Shown here piece by piece: positions 53,979 through 61,625 of a stretch of DNA of 64,000 nt. The position numbers and the translations under genes were made by a program. The DNA comes from CAYWCV01 sp964629885. GTDB taxonomy: Bacteria; Bacteroidota; Rhodothermia; Balneolales; CAYWCV01. Location: assembly GCA_964629885.1 (NCBI GenBank), contig CAZVRJ010000008.1, positions 11,854 to 75,853 of the forward strand. The letters are read 5' to 3'. The notes under the pieces were generated by a model that saw nothing but the letters and a program-made list of their open reading frames with translations, was not told where the DNA came from and ran no database searches. Within the stretch, counting starts at the first letter, position 1, and each line of letters opens with the position of its first letter.

Positions 53979-54764
53979 TTAACCAACCTCGATTACATCA
54001 GTCGTGCATTTTTCAACGCAGCTCCAGAGGTAGCCAAGTTCAATTGAGTATTGGATGGCATATACTCCTGCAGATAGGATCACGCAAGTCTGAGCAAATG
54101 CACCTGTGAGTCCACATCCACCGAGCGCGGCGGCCAAAAGCACGGATGCAAAAGTTGACTGAACCACGAAATTCTCGTAGCAGATCAAATTGCATGGGTT
54201 CGTGTCGTTAATACCGTTTTCAGCGATGTGCTTTGCAACGAGTGCGCCAAAGGTTTGGTCTACGAACGCTTTGATCTCTGCTTCGCTCTTACCCACGAGG
54301 CTTGGGTTTTCTTCAAGAACCATGTCGCCAATCGCCATCATTTTGTAGAAAAATTCCTGACCAAGCGGATTCTTGGCTGCGACCGATTTCATCATGATGT
54401 CAAGATCGGATGAGCCAAGGTCGGTCCGGTTGAATCGAGCATTAGCTGAGGCATTGCTTTTGGCGCGCAGTGACGCGTTAGAGCTGTTTGTAAACTTCTG
54501 AAATTCTTCAACTTGAAGCTTGAACTCGCGGGATTTCGCTTGAGCTTCCCTTGCTTTGACGTCGTTCAGAATCGACTCAAACATTTCGCCAGAAGTACTA
54601 AATTGAGTCGAAACCTTAGCGGCTTTGTCGAGGAAAGACTCGTTGTCGATTGGTGGTTCTGGAGTATTAACCATCTCGGAACACGCTGGCAGCATGAGCC
54701 CGACGATAAGCAACCAAGCCGTAAGCTTGGCGAAAGATGTCTTGTGGAAGTTGGTGATTGACAT
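53979..54764 (-). CDS. Lipoprotein with C-terminal six-cysteine hydrophobic hairpin domain
   Basis: This 261-residue protein has a lipoprotein signal with lipid Cys28 (VGLMLPAC). Residues about 40-185 are helical, with a Lys/Glu-rich part and an Asn/Ser/Ala-rich part. Residues 191-253 are hydrophobic with six cysteines at 191, 195, 217, 227, 249, 253, that is C-x3-C-x21-C-x9-C-x21-C-x3-C, a mirror-symmetric pattern. This suggests two antiparallel helices joined at both ends by disulfides. Precursors with an N-terminal helper part and a C-terminal Cys-rich peptide are known for halocin C8. It lies between copies C and B of the four-helix family. Confidence 0.75.
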   Translation of the reverse strand: MSITNFHKTSFAKLTAWLLIVGLMLPACSEMVNTPEPPIDNESFLDKAAKVSTQFSTSGEMFESILNDVKAREAQAKSREFKLQVEEFQKFTNSSNASLRAKSNASANARFNRTDLGSSDLDIMMKSVAAKNPLGQEFFYKMMAIGDMVLEENPSLVGKSEAEIKAFVDQTFGALVAKHIAENGINDTNPCNLICYENFVVQSTFASVLLAAALGGCGLTGAFAQTCVILSAGVYAIQYSIELGYLWSCVEKCTTDVIEVG

Positions 54765-54894
54765 GTTACCTCGGATGTTAGTTTATGAAGTCGCTGCTGG
54801 ACATCAAGCTCTGACTATAATCATTATTTTTGTTATAGCCAAATTTTGGTTGATTTTTACGGTTGTGCACCATAGTGTTAGTGGATCTGACCAA

Positions 54895-55386
54895 TTATGC
54901 CTCAACCTCTTGTTGATTACCATGTTTGAATACTGGGTACACAAGTGCAACAAGAATGAGGGCCATAAATAAAAACTCGAGTGTAAGCATGGTCGAGTTA
55001 CCGGCATAGTACTCCATCATCATAAACAGTCTGGCTATGAACAGGAGTATGTAGAACATGAATACCGTAAAGGCTATCGCAAATCCCAACATTCGGGATG
55101 GAGCAGCCTTAACCTTCACCGTATCCGCTTTTTTGACGAAATAGATAGGAATTGAAATCATACAAACCGTCAGCACTAAGTTGATGATTGCATGCACAAG
55201 GTCAAGACTCCAGCCGTCGACTCCCGAAAGGACGTAGTATTTGGCAGCGATGGTTATAAAAGCCACCACCACTAACACAATCGCCAAGTTTTTTCGAATA
55301 GTCTGCACTTGCAATAAGTTCCGCGTGAGTTGGTTGACCGAATTCCGTTCTATACCGCCGACACTTACATTAGAGTATCTTAACAA
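54895..55386 (-). CDS. Four-helix membrane protein, paralogue C of a new family
   Basis: Up to 163 residues. The open frame begins with a TTG at 55386; a GTG at 55308 (VQTIRKNLAIV) would match the length of the other copies better, so the start is uncertain. Four helices (about 33-52, 62-84, 99-127, 131-153). The conserved block is residues 109-138 (FMFYILLFIARL ... YYA ... LEF). It is the first gene of the cluster, 130 nt before the lipoprotein gene. Confidence 0.7.
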   Translation of the reverse strand: MLRYSNVSVGGIERNSVNQLTRNLLQVQTIRKNLAIVLVVVAFITIAAKYYVLSGVDGWSLDLVHAIINLVLTVCMISIPIYFVKKADTVKVKAAPSRMLGFAIAFTVFMFYILLFIARLFMMMEYYAGNSTMLTLEFLFMALILVALVYPVFKHGNQQEVEA

Positions 55387-55727
55387 TTTTTATCGAAAAA
55401 TAAAAATTTTCCAATAATTAATCGTTTGATGGCTCAATAATACACTGCAATCCACACATATTATATCACATTTTCAGCAAAAACGCCTTTATATCGATTT
55501 AATTGTTATAAAATTTTAAGATTAGGACTATGTTTGTTCGTAATCTTGTCTTTTTCTAATATAGCCACACCTCAAATTGCACAACACCAATTATTTATAA
55601 TTCAATGATTTCAGTGCTTTAGGTGCTTCAGCTACATTTTTCAAAGCAGTTTTCAACTTGATTACATGCCGAAAATGTGCGTACTTAGGAGTCAAAGTTC
55701 ACGATCATCGAATGAGTTACATACTAT
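55387..55727. other. AT-rich divergent intergenic region
   Basis: 341 bp without a gene. It separates the minus-strand membrane-protein cluster from the plus-strand ferritin-like gene and should hold both promoters. The only structure I see is a 7-bp inverted repeat, AAGATTA (55518-55524) / TAATCTT (55541-55547), with a 16-nt spacer, and a CAATAATA (minus TATTATTG) near-consensus -7 box at 55435. Confidence 0.5.
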
Positions 55728-56912
55728 ATGCAAAAGAATGGCCTTGGGGTCTTCGAATTGACCGATCGGCTACGTAGAGCCGCTTACATCGAAAAATTAT
55801 CCATTAAGCACGACTCTGGATGGTTCATCTCTGCTCCTGCCTATGAAGTAAAGCACAAGCTTGGATATCATGCATGGAATCATGCAGAGCACGTTCGTTG
55901 GATCAAGGACCGGCTCATGTTTTTGCGTGGTGGCAAATCGGAGGTTAACGTCGATCCCTCCCTGGCTGCTTGGGTCGATGCAGCTTTACATGCACCCGAC
56001 CAGTGGTCCTATATAAGAGGTCAATATCTGGGTGTAAAGAGTGCCTTGCTGAGTTTTTACCGAGAGAGTCTCAGCTTGGCCGATCCGAGCGCCAATGCTG
56101 CCGACCGTTCATTGTTCAAACGACTCATTCCTGAAATTGAGGAGCAGATAGCATGGGCCGAGGAAATTCTGGAGTTGGATCCAAATCCGACAGCTTCAAA
56201 AGGATGGACTAGGGATCTGATCGACATCCTCGACCATATCGGTGGAATAACGTGTGCAAATGCCCGACCGGTTGGAGAACTTGAGCTACCAGCGCATAGT
56301 TTTCGGTTGTCAGACGAAATTCTATTCGACGACCGAATCGCCAACACAGCGCTCATGCCTCACGAGGAAAAACTCAAGCTACCGCACAGAGAGGCCGTTA
56401 TCGAGCAGTTTCGCATTTTTTTCAATGAGGCATACGCTGCAGCCATGGCAGCCAGTGTTGTGTTTGAGGCCTACGAAAAGAACATGGACTTCAATTTCAT
56501 CCATGATTTCACCCGGCAGTTTTGGGATGAAGTCCGTCATTCCGAATTCGGTGCTGTTCGATTAAAGGAACTTGGCGAGGAGCCAGACCGCGTTAACCAA
56601 ATTCTGTATAAATACAGTATGTCGATGCCCTTACTTCATCGTGTGGCATATTTGACGATGATGCTCGAGCCACACTTCATGCCTCGTAAGAAGCCTAGAT
56701 TTGAAGATTATGAAAAGGAAGGCGATTTTCGTTCGCAGTTATTTGCCGATCACGATTGGAGCGACGAAATCAACCATGTCAAAAACGGCCGTGAGTGGCT
56801 TGACCGCATGCTTGACGATGACTCGCGCAGCATCGACGACCTGAAAGACGAAGTTCATGCCATTTTAAAGAAGCTAACAGGCCTAGAACAGGTATCTCTA
56901 TCTCCATTTTAA
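55728..56912 (+). CDS. Ferritin-like (DUF455-type) di-iron-fold protein
   Basis: This 394-residue soluble, helix-rich protein has two DE-x-x-H elements, WDEVRHSEFG (about residue 267) and SDEINHVKNG (about 345), together with FNEAYAAAMAASVVFEAYEK upstream. These are spaced as carboxylate/His ligand helices of a ferritin-like four-helix bundle, and the FWDE-x-RH-x-E pattern recalls DUF455/MiaE-like proteins. The N-terminal half is also helical, with WNHAEHVRWIKDRL. Function unknown; oxidase or oxygenase chemistry is possible. It is followed after 4 nt by the mutarotase-like gene. Confidence 0.6.
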   Translation: MQKNGLGVFELTDRLRRAAYIEKLSIKHDSGWFISAPAYEVKHKLGYHAWNHAEHVRWIKDRLMFLRGGKSEVNVDPSLAAWVDAALHAPDQWSYIRGQYLGVKSALLSFYRESLSLADPSANAADRSLFKRLIPEIEEQIAWAEEILELDPNPTASKGWTRDLIDILDHIGGITCANARPVGELELPAHSFRLSDEILFDDRIANTALMPHEEKLKLPHREAVIEQFRIFFNEAYAAAMAASVVFEAYEKNMDFNFIHDFTRQFWDEVRHSEFGAVRLKELGEEPDRVNQILYKYSMSMPLLHRVAYLTMMLEPHFMPRKKPRFEDYEKEGDFRSQLFADHDWSDEINHVKNGREWLDRMLDDDSRSIDDLKDEVHAILKKLTGLEQVSLSPF

Positions 56913-56916
56913 ATAT

Positions 56917-57765
56917 ATGCTAACCATATCCGAAGGTAATCTAAAGCTGCACATTCTCGAACCTGGCAAGGATTCGTTTGTGCTCAACCCCCGTTACTGT
57001 GCCGGTGGATACATTTGGCAGGTTGAGCACGCCACGAAGGGAGAGTTGATGACAGGCCCGTTTTGGCCCAGCGACAATCCACCACTCAGCGACGGACAAG
57101 GCCTTCCGGACGTGTTTCAACCGACCCTCCATCCGGCCGATACTCCAGACGGAGATGCTGTTTTAGTACCAGGAGTTGGATGGATTCGCTGGCACAAGCA
57201 CGTGATGGAGCGTCGAAAACCTGAGGCATTACTTAATCCAGCCGTATGGGAGTGGAGCATCAACGGAAATAGGTTCGAGTCGAGAACCCGCCAAGAGGGA
57301 CACGGACAACGGTTCAGCCTGCAACGAAATATCCAAGTCGGCGAAAACTCATTCAGACTAGAGACTGAAATCCGCAATACTGGCGATTTGCCCGTTCACA
57401 TTCGAATGTTCGCCCATCCTTTTTTCCCTGTCCCCGAAAGTGACGGATTCTGTTGTGTATTGCCTGAGGGTTGCACAGTTCTACAAAACCCGGGATACGA
57501 GCTAGATGGCTTCCGATTTATGCGAAAATCAGCCCACGATTGGAACGAGGGTCACTTCGATTGGATCTACTGGCCTGCAGGGAAAAACTTTGAGATGTAC
57601 CAGAAGACACCTGTTGGACATGTTGCGGTATCGTCCAACTTCGAACCATCGACCGTTGCCGTTTGGTCAAACGCCAACACCTTTTCGGTTGAGCCGTTCA
57701 TTGAGCGCATCATCGAACCCGGCGAGCTCCTGGAGTATCACATGTCATACCGCATAGAAGATTAG
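56917..57765 (+). CDS. Galactose-mutarotase-like (aldose 1-epimerase fold) protein
   Basis: This 282-residue all-beta protein resembles the galactose mutarotase-like supersandwich. Marks are the early DSFVLNPRYCAGGY, LETEIRNTGDLPVHIRMFAHPFF in the middle (the His after a strand of paired aromatic and hydrophobic residues is typical), and SVEPFIE near the end. The substrate is unknown. It is coupled closely to the ferritin-like gene and convergent, by only 2 nt, with the secreted propeller gene. Confidence 0.6.
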   Translation: MLTISEGNLKLHILEPGKDSFVLNPRYCAGGYIWQVEHATKGELMTGPFWPSDNPPLSDGQGLPDVFQPTLHPADTPDGDAVLVPGVGWIRWHKHVMERRKPEALLNPAVWEWSINGNRFESRTRQEGHGQRFSLQRNIQVGENSFRLETEIRNTGDLPVHIRMFAHPFFPVPESDGFCCVLPEGCTVLQNPGYELDGFRFMRKSAHDWNEGHFDWIYWPAGKNFEMYQKTPVGHVAVSSNFEPSTVAVWSNANTFSVEPFIERIIEPGELLEYHMSYRIED

Positions 57766-57767
57766 AC

Positions 57768-58883
57768 CTATTTGATGAGCATTACTCGCTGAACGAGAGA
57801 TGTACGTCCCGCCGATAGCCTCACAAAATACATTCCTGTCGCTAGACTACGGCCGTTTATGGCAATAGAATGTTGACCAGCCGATCTGTAGCCCGATAAG
57901 ACGGTGGTCAACCTCCTGCCCAGAACATCGTACAATCCTATATCCACATGCTGCCCCTCAGGGAGCTCAAACCGCATGTTTGTGGCAGGGTTGAACGGAT
58001 TTGGGTAAGCGGGATGCAATAAAATACGATCGGGTAAAACCACCTCATCATCATCTAAGTTCACGGCCGTCAGCGATGTGGAAAAGCTACCATTAACCCA
58101 ACTAGTCTCTCCTGCTGCACTCCGTGCTCGAACTCTCCAATGGTAGGTCTTGCCCTGTTCGAGCGAAATAAGCGGCTTGGCACGAGTACCATCCACAATG
58201 TCTGCGTAGATCATCGGTTGGGTGAAATCAGGATTGTCAAAGATTTGCATGAGATAACCAGTGGCGTTGGCCGAAGGGGTCCATCGGTAGGTGGGTGTTA
58301 ACGAGTCGACTACCGCCTGCTGCATAGGTGCCGATAACGAGAAAACCCCCGGCAAATCAAGAACCTGGTATTGAAGTGCTGCCTCTCTACGAACACCGTT
58401 GCCGTCATTGTAAGTCATATCGCCTAGCACCCAAAGCCCTCCGTTATGATAGAGCATCCGCCATATAAGTCCATTTAGGGTAAACTCTACACTGGTCCAT
58501 TGGGTATCGCGCCATCTGCTCAAGATTCCGCCAAAAGTTTGCCCAGTATATGCCAAAAATCCCGTTGCGAACACAATATCGCCGACTTTGTCCATATCTG
58601 TTACCAACCCGTTCAAACTTCCTCGTGGACGAACCCAAGAATTTCCTTTTCGTACGTAAGCATTGTACAGAGAATTGACCCCAGGCACCGTGAAATCACC
58701 CGATATATACAACGAATCGTCGACACTGTAAATGTACCTTACTCTGCCATCCAACCCGGCGCCCATGTCGGTCCAAGTGCCGTTTTCGTATTTGCCGATG
58801 TAGTTGATCGGTGTGCCGCCAATATTCTTGAAGTCGCCGCCGACATATAAAGCACCGTTGTGCACGGCAATGCCCCTGACCAT
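57768..58883 (-). CDS. T9SS-sorted beta-propeller-like protein, C-terminal part (downstream of in-frame stop)
   Basis: This 371-residue frame starts at MVRGIAVHNG but is in the same frame as the gene at 58914 onward, being separated from it only by one TGA (58911-58913). It has no own signal peptide. It continues the repeat pattern (ALYVGGDFKNIGG), then a fibronectin type III-like domain (about 188-290, PTYRWTPSANATGYLMQI) and ends in a type IX secretion C-terminal domain with HPAYPNPFNPATN and SLATGMYFVRLSAG. Without the upstream part it cannot be exported, so it is probably the second half of one interrupted gene of about 880 codons. Confidence 0.8.
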   Translation of the reverse strand: MVRGIAVHNGALYVGGDFKNIGGTPINYIGKYENGTWTDMGAGLDGRVRYIYSVDDSLYISGDFTVPGVNSLYNAYVRKGNSWVRPRGSLNGLVTDMDKVGDIVFATGFLAYTGQTFGGILSRWRDTQWTSVEFTLNGLIWRMLYHNGGLWVLGDMTYNDGNGVRREAALQYQVLDLPGVFSLSAPMQQAVVDSLTPTYRWTPSANATGYLMQIFDNPDFTQPMIYADIVDGTRAKPLISLEQGKTYHWRVRARSAAGETSWVNGSFSTSLTAVNLDDDEVVLPDRILLHPAYPNPFNPATNMRFELPEGQHVDIGLYDVLGRRLTTVLSGYRSAGQHSIAINGRSLATGMYFVRLSAGRTSLVQRVMLIK

Positions 58884-58910
58884 ATCGTCGGGTATCCCGA
58901 GGCTCCAATC

Positions 58911-58913
58911 TCA
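58911..58913 (-). other. In-frame TGA at a conserved Trp position
   Basis: The frame reads WNGSS-TGA-DWSLGIP. In other repeats of the same protein the motif is W-[DN]-G-[ST]-x-W (WDGSSW, WNGSAW, WNGTAW, YNGSEW), so the TGA replaces Trp (TGG). One G-to-A change explains it. Confidence 0.85.
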
Positions 58914-60392
58914 AGAGCTACCATTCCAACGCGTAAAATACCTGTTGGGGTTTTGACCGAAGATGAGCCCTCCGACATACAGGTGACCGTCGTGGGCGAG
59001 CAGTTTTTCCGGTTTATTACTAAAAAGGTTTGGCAACATGTTCCATTTGATGCCATCCCACGATTTCATTGTATTAGATTGTACGTTGCTTACAAATTCA
59101 TTCGCTGCAACAATCTGGTCGTCATAAATCACGATGTGGTGAACGGGATTACCGAAACCATCGCCTAGGGCATATAGGTCGTTGCCATCCCATAGAGCGA
59201 TATTTGACAACAGCCTATCTCCACGGCGAATGAATGATCCACCGACGATGATGTCGCCCCCTTTCGAAGCGCCCGCACGGATTGACACAGCCCGGTTGAT
59301 GATCTCGGGTGCTGAGTAAGGCGTGAGTTGGTTGCCGTTCATCTCGGCAAGACCGCTTGCCCATTCATTCTGGACTTGGGCGAAGTACCCACCCACGATC
59401 ACCTTATTGTCGTGCTGAACGACGCCGCTTACCCGGTGATCAAGCAGCTGTGATTGATGCTCCCACGCAGTTCCATTCCATACCGCAATGAGGTCGGGCT
59501 TATAGGACGAGCCGAACTCGTTTCGCTGTACGACATACAGTTTATCGTCGATGGTGGTCATCGACACAGGTTCGGCAACCGCGCCAGGGATGTTGGTCCA
59601 AGTACCGTCCTTGAACCGTTTCACCCAAGCTATGGAGCCATTTACGTTGAAGATGCTACCGCCGGCGTACAACTCACCGTTCAATGAACCAATGGAGGAG
59701 GGCAACTCTGGAAATCCTGATCCAATCGCTGTCCAGTTCGCGCCGTCAAACTGTGCGATGCGCGTTGTCAGTGTGGCTTCAATCTGCGTGAACGCCCCCG
59801 CAATCACAAGCTTGCCGTCGTGCACGACCATGTCGATGATTTCGCCGTTCGGTTGACCAGGCACGACAACCCAAGCCGAACCGTTCCAGACACGCAGATA
59901 CACGTTGACCCCATCGTCCGAACCCAGATAACCCGTGGCATAAAGCTTTTCGTTGTACACGATCATCTTTTGAGGAACACCGAAAATACCGGAGTTAGAT
60001 GATATCCAACTTGAGCCATCCCACCGCATTACCAAGTCGTATGGACCATTTACCGTCTGGCCGTTCAGGTTGCGAATGATGCCGTAGATGCCCGAAACCC
60101 ATAAATCACCGTCAAACTCGACCATGCTCCTTATGCCGGGATCGGGAAACGGCCCGAACGGCTCCCACTCCGAACCATTGTAGTACATGATGTTTGGACT
60201 GTCCAACTCATTTGTACCATTGAATGAGCCTGAAACCACGAATCCATCCTTGTAGGTAGCAATGGAACCGATTTCGGTGCGGGCCAATAGGCCCGTAAAT
60301 TGTGGGATGAGTGTTTCTGGAGTTGTTTGTTGGGCAATTGACAACGTGCTTGTCAACATTAGACCAATCCACAGATAGAGCAACTTTCTCAT
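58911..60392 (-). CDS. T9SS-sorted beta-propeller-like protein, N-terminal part (ends at in-frame stop)
   Basis: About 493 residues. The start at ATG 60392 (MRKLLYLWIGLMLTSTL, cut near SIAQ) gives a good signal peptide; an ATG at 60413 adds seven residues. The rest is made of repeats of about 40-50 residues, with the pattern [hydrophobic]YDGKLVIAGAFTQI ... IAQFDGANWTAIG, as in delta-60 or kelch-like propellers. It ends abruptly after WNGSS at a TGA, beyond which the same frame continues to the sorting domain. If truncated, this product would lack the T9SS signal and remain in the periplasm. Confidence 0.8.
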   Translation of the reverse strand: MRKLLYLWIGLMLTSTLSIAQQTTPETLIPQFTGLLARTEIGSIATYKDGFVVSGSFNGTNELDSPNIMYYNGSEWEPFGPFPDPGIRSMVEFDGDLWVSGIYGIIRNLNGQTVNGPYDLVMRWDGSSWISSNSGIFGVPQKMIVYNEKLYATGYLGSDDGVNVYLRVWNGSAWVVVPGQPNGEIIDMVVHDGKLVIAGAFTQIEATLTTRIAQFDGANWTAIGSGFPELPSSIGSLNGELYAGGSIFNVNGSIAWVKRFKDGTWTNIPGAVAEPVSMTTIDDKLYVVQRNEFGSSYKPDLIAVWNGTAWEHQSQLLDHRVSGVVQHDNKVIVGGYFAQVQNEWASGLAEMNGNQLTPYSAPEIINRAVSIRAGASKGGDIIVGGSFIRRGDRLLSNIALWDGNDLYALGDGFGNPVHHIVIYDDQIVAANEFVSNVQSNTMKSWDGIKWNMLPNLFSNKPEKLLAHDGHLYVGGLIFGQNPNRYFTRWNGSS

Positions 60393-60502
60393 ACAATTGG
60401 AGATAATTAGCATTGGGCACAGTACAGTTTTAAAGTTCTAATTGTCAATAAGTAGAATTGCTGCAAATATTCCAAATTACTTTTTCGTCAGGATTTTGAC
60501 AT

Positions 60503-60534
60503 AAAAAAAGGGTGAGGCCACGTGACCCCACCCT
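60503..60534 (-). terminator. Intrinsic terminator of the MetE-like gene
   Basis: On the minus strand a GGGTGGGG / CCTCACCC stem with one mismatch and a CACGTG-containing loop is followed by seven T residues. It lies 24 nt past the stop at 60558. Confidence 0.8.
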
Positions 60535-60557
60535 CAAACGTACCGATTTGATGCGAT

Positions 60558-61559
60558 TTATTTGCCCAGAAACAGATCTCGGCCCTTTACGATGGCGCGC
60601 ATCTTGCCGTCGGCGATATTACGCTTGAGCATCCAGAATCCGCAGTCGGGGTGTACGTAGGTGATACGATCTTGACCCAGGATCGTAGCTGCCTCTTCCA
60701 TGCGGCGAGCGACAATCTCGGCCGACTCGATGACCGTGCTCTTGACGTCGATGACGCCCAGGCCGAGGCCGATCTCCGGACGCAGCTCCTTGAAGTAGTG
60801 CAGCTCACCAGGTCCACGATACGCGAACTCAAGTACCATATGGTCGGTGTGTAGCTTGTTCATGTAACCGATCAAGGTCTCCCAAGTGCCCTTTTGGATG
60901 GACTGTCCACCGTAGTTGCCGAAGCACAGGTGTACGGCAGGGGTGGTTTTGATGGCTTTCAACATGATGTTGATGGTCTCGGCCGCGAAATCCGACTCTT
61001 CGGGAGAGCCGGGTAGGTTGGCTTCGTCGAGCTGCACGATTTCGGCGTCGATTTCAGCGATCTGTGGGGCCATGGTCTCGGCTAGTGCCCGACAGAGCTC
61101 CGGCAAACTCTTATAGTGATAGTCGAGCAGCGTCTTGGCCAACATGTGCGGACCCGTGATCGTGAACTTCAGCGGATGGTTGGTGAGGCTGCGCACACGC
61201 TTATAGTCGTCGACCAAGTTGAGTGTACCCTCGCCGATTTTTCCTTCGACGACAGCTGCCGGACGAACCCGGAACCCCATCCCCTTTTGACGCTGAAATT
61301 CGGCGATGTCGGAGCGTGTGATGGCACTACGCACATTGTCGAGCGGGTTCACGAAATACTCGATCATTCCGTTTGTCTCGGGGTGATTGATGTTGAAACG
61401 GTATAACTCACCGTCTGCAATAACATCGAGACCTGCCAATTCTTGGGTTTTTAGCACGACGGCTGTTGCATCGCTGAGAGCTTGCTGGCTGGGCGATGCC
61501 ACAAGCCAATCAATCATCGGATAGCTGCCGACGACAGTGGTTTTTATCGATTTGGACAT
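60558..61559 (-). CDS. MetE C-terminal domain-like methyltransferase (cobalamin-independent methionine synthase family)
   Basis: This 333-residue TIM-barrel protein has the MetE/UROD fold and corresponds to the catalytic C-terminal half of cobalamin-independent methionine synthase only. Candidate zinc ligands are the His and Cys of VHLCFGNYGG and the Cys of HPDCGFWML, with a Glu from the LEFAYRGPGE region. Family start: TTVVGSYP. The full MetE N-terminal half is missing, as in archaeal and short bacterial MetE-like proteins, whose methyl donor is often not methyltetrahydrofolate. It is monocistronic, with a terminator. The substrate is uncertain. Confidence 0.85.
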   Translation of the reverse strand: MSKSIKTTVVGSYPMIDWLVASPSQQALSDATAVVLKTQELAGLDVIADGELYRFNINHPETNGMIEYFVNPLDNVRSAITRSDIAEFQRQKGMGFRVRPAAVVEGKIGEGTLNLVDDYKRVRSLTNHPLKFTITGPHMLAKTLLDYHYKSLPELCRALAETMAPQIAEIDAEIVQLDEANLPGSPEESDFAAETINIMLKAIKTTPAVHLCFGNYGGQSIQKGTWETLIGYMNKLHTDHMVLEFAYRGPGELHYFKELRPEIGLGLGVIDVKSTVIESAEIVARRMEEAATILGQDRITYVHPDCGFWMLKRNIADGKMRAIVKGRDLFLGK

Positions 61560-61625
61560 GAATTAAGTATGAATTAAATGTTAAATCTGTTCTAAAAATG
61601 TAACTATGAACTTGAAGGGCCTAAG

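Noticed and set aside
58911..58913. Genome-wide reading of TGA as Trp
   Set aside because: Many intact genes here (for example the YfhO-type, glycosyltransferase and MutS-like genes) end in TGA, and TGG is used normally for Trp.
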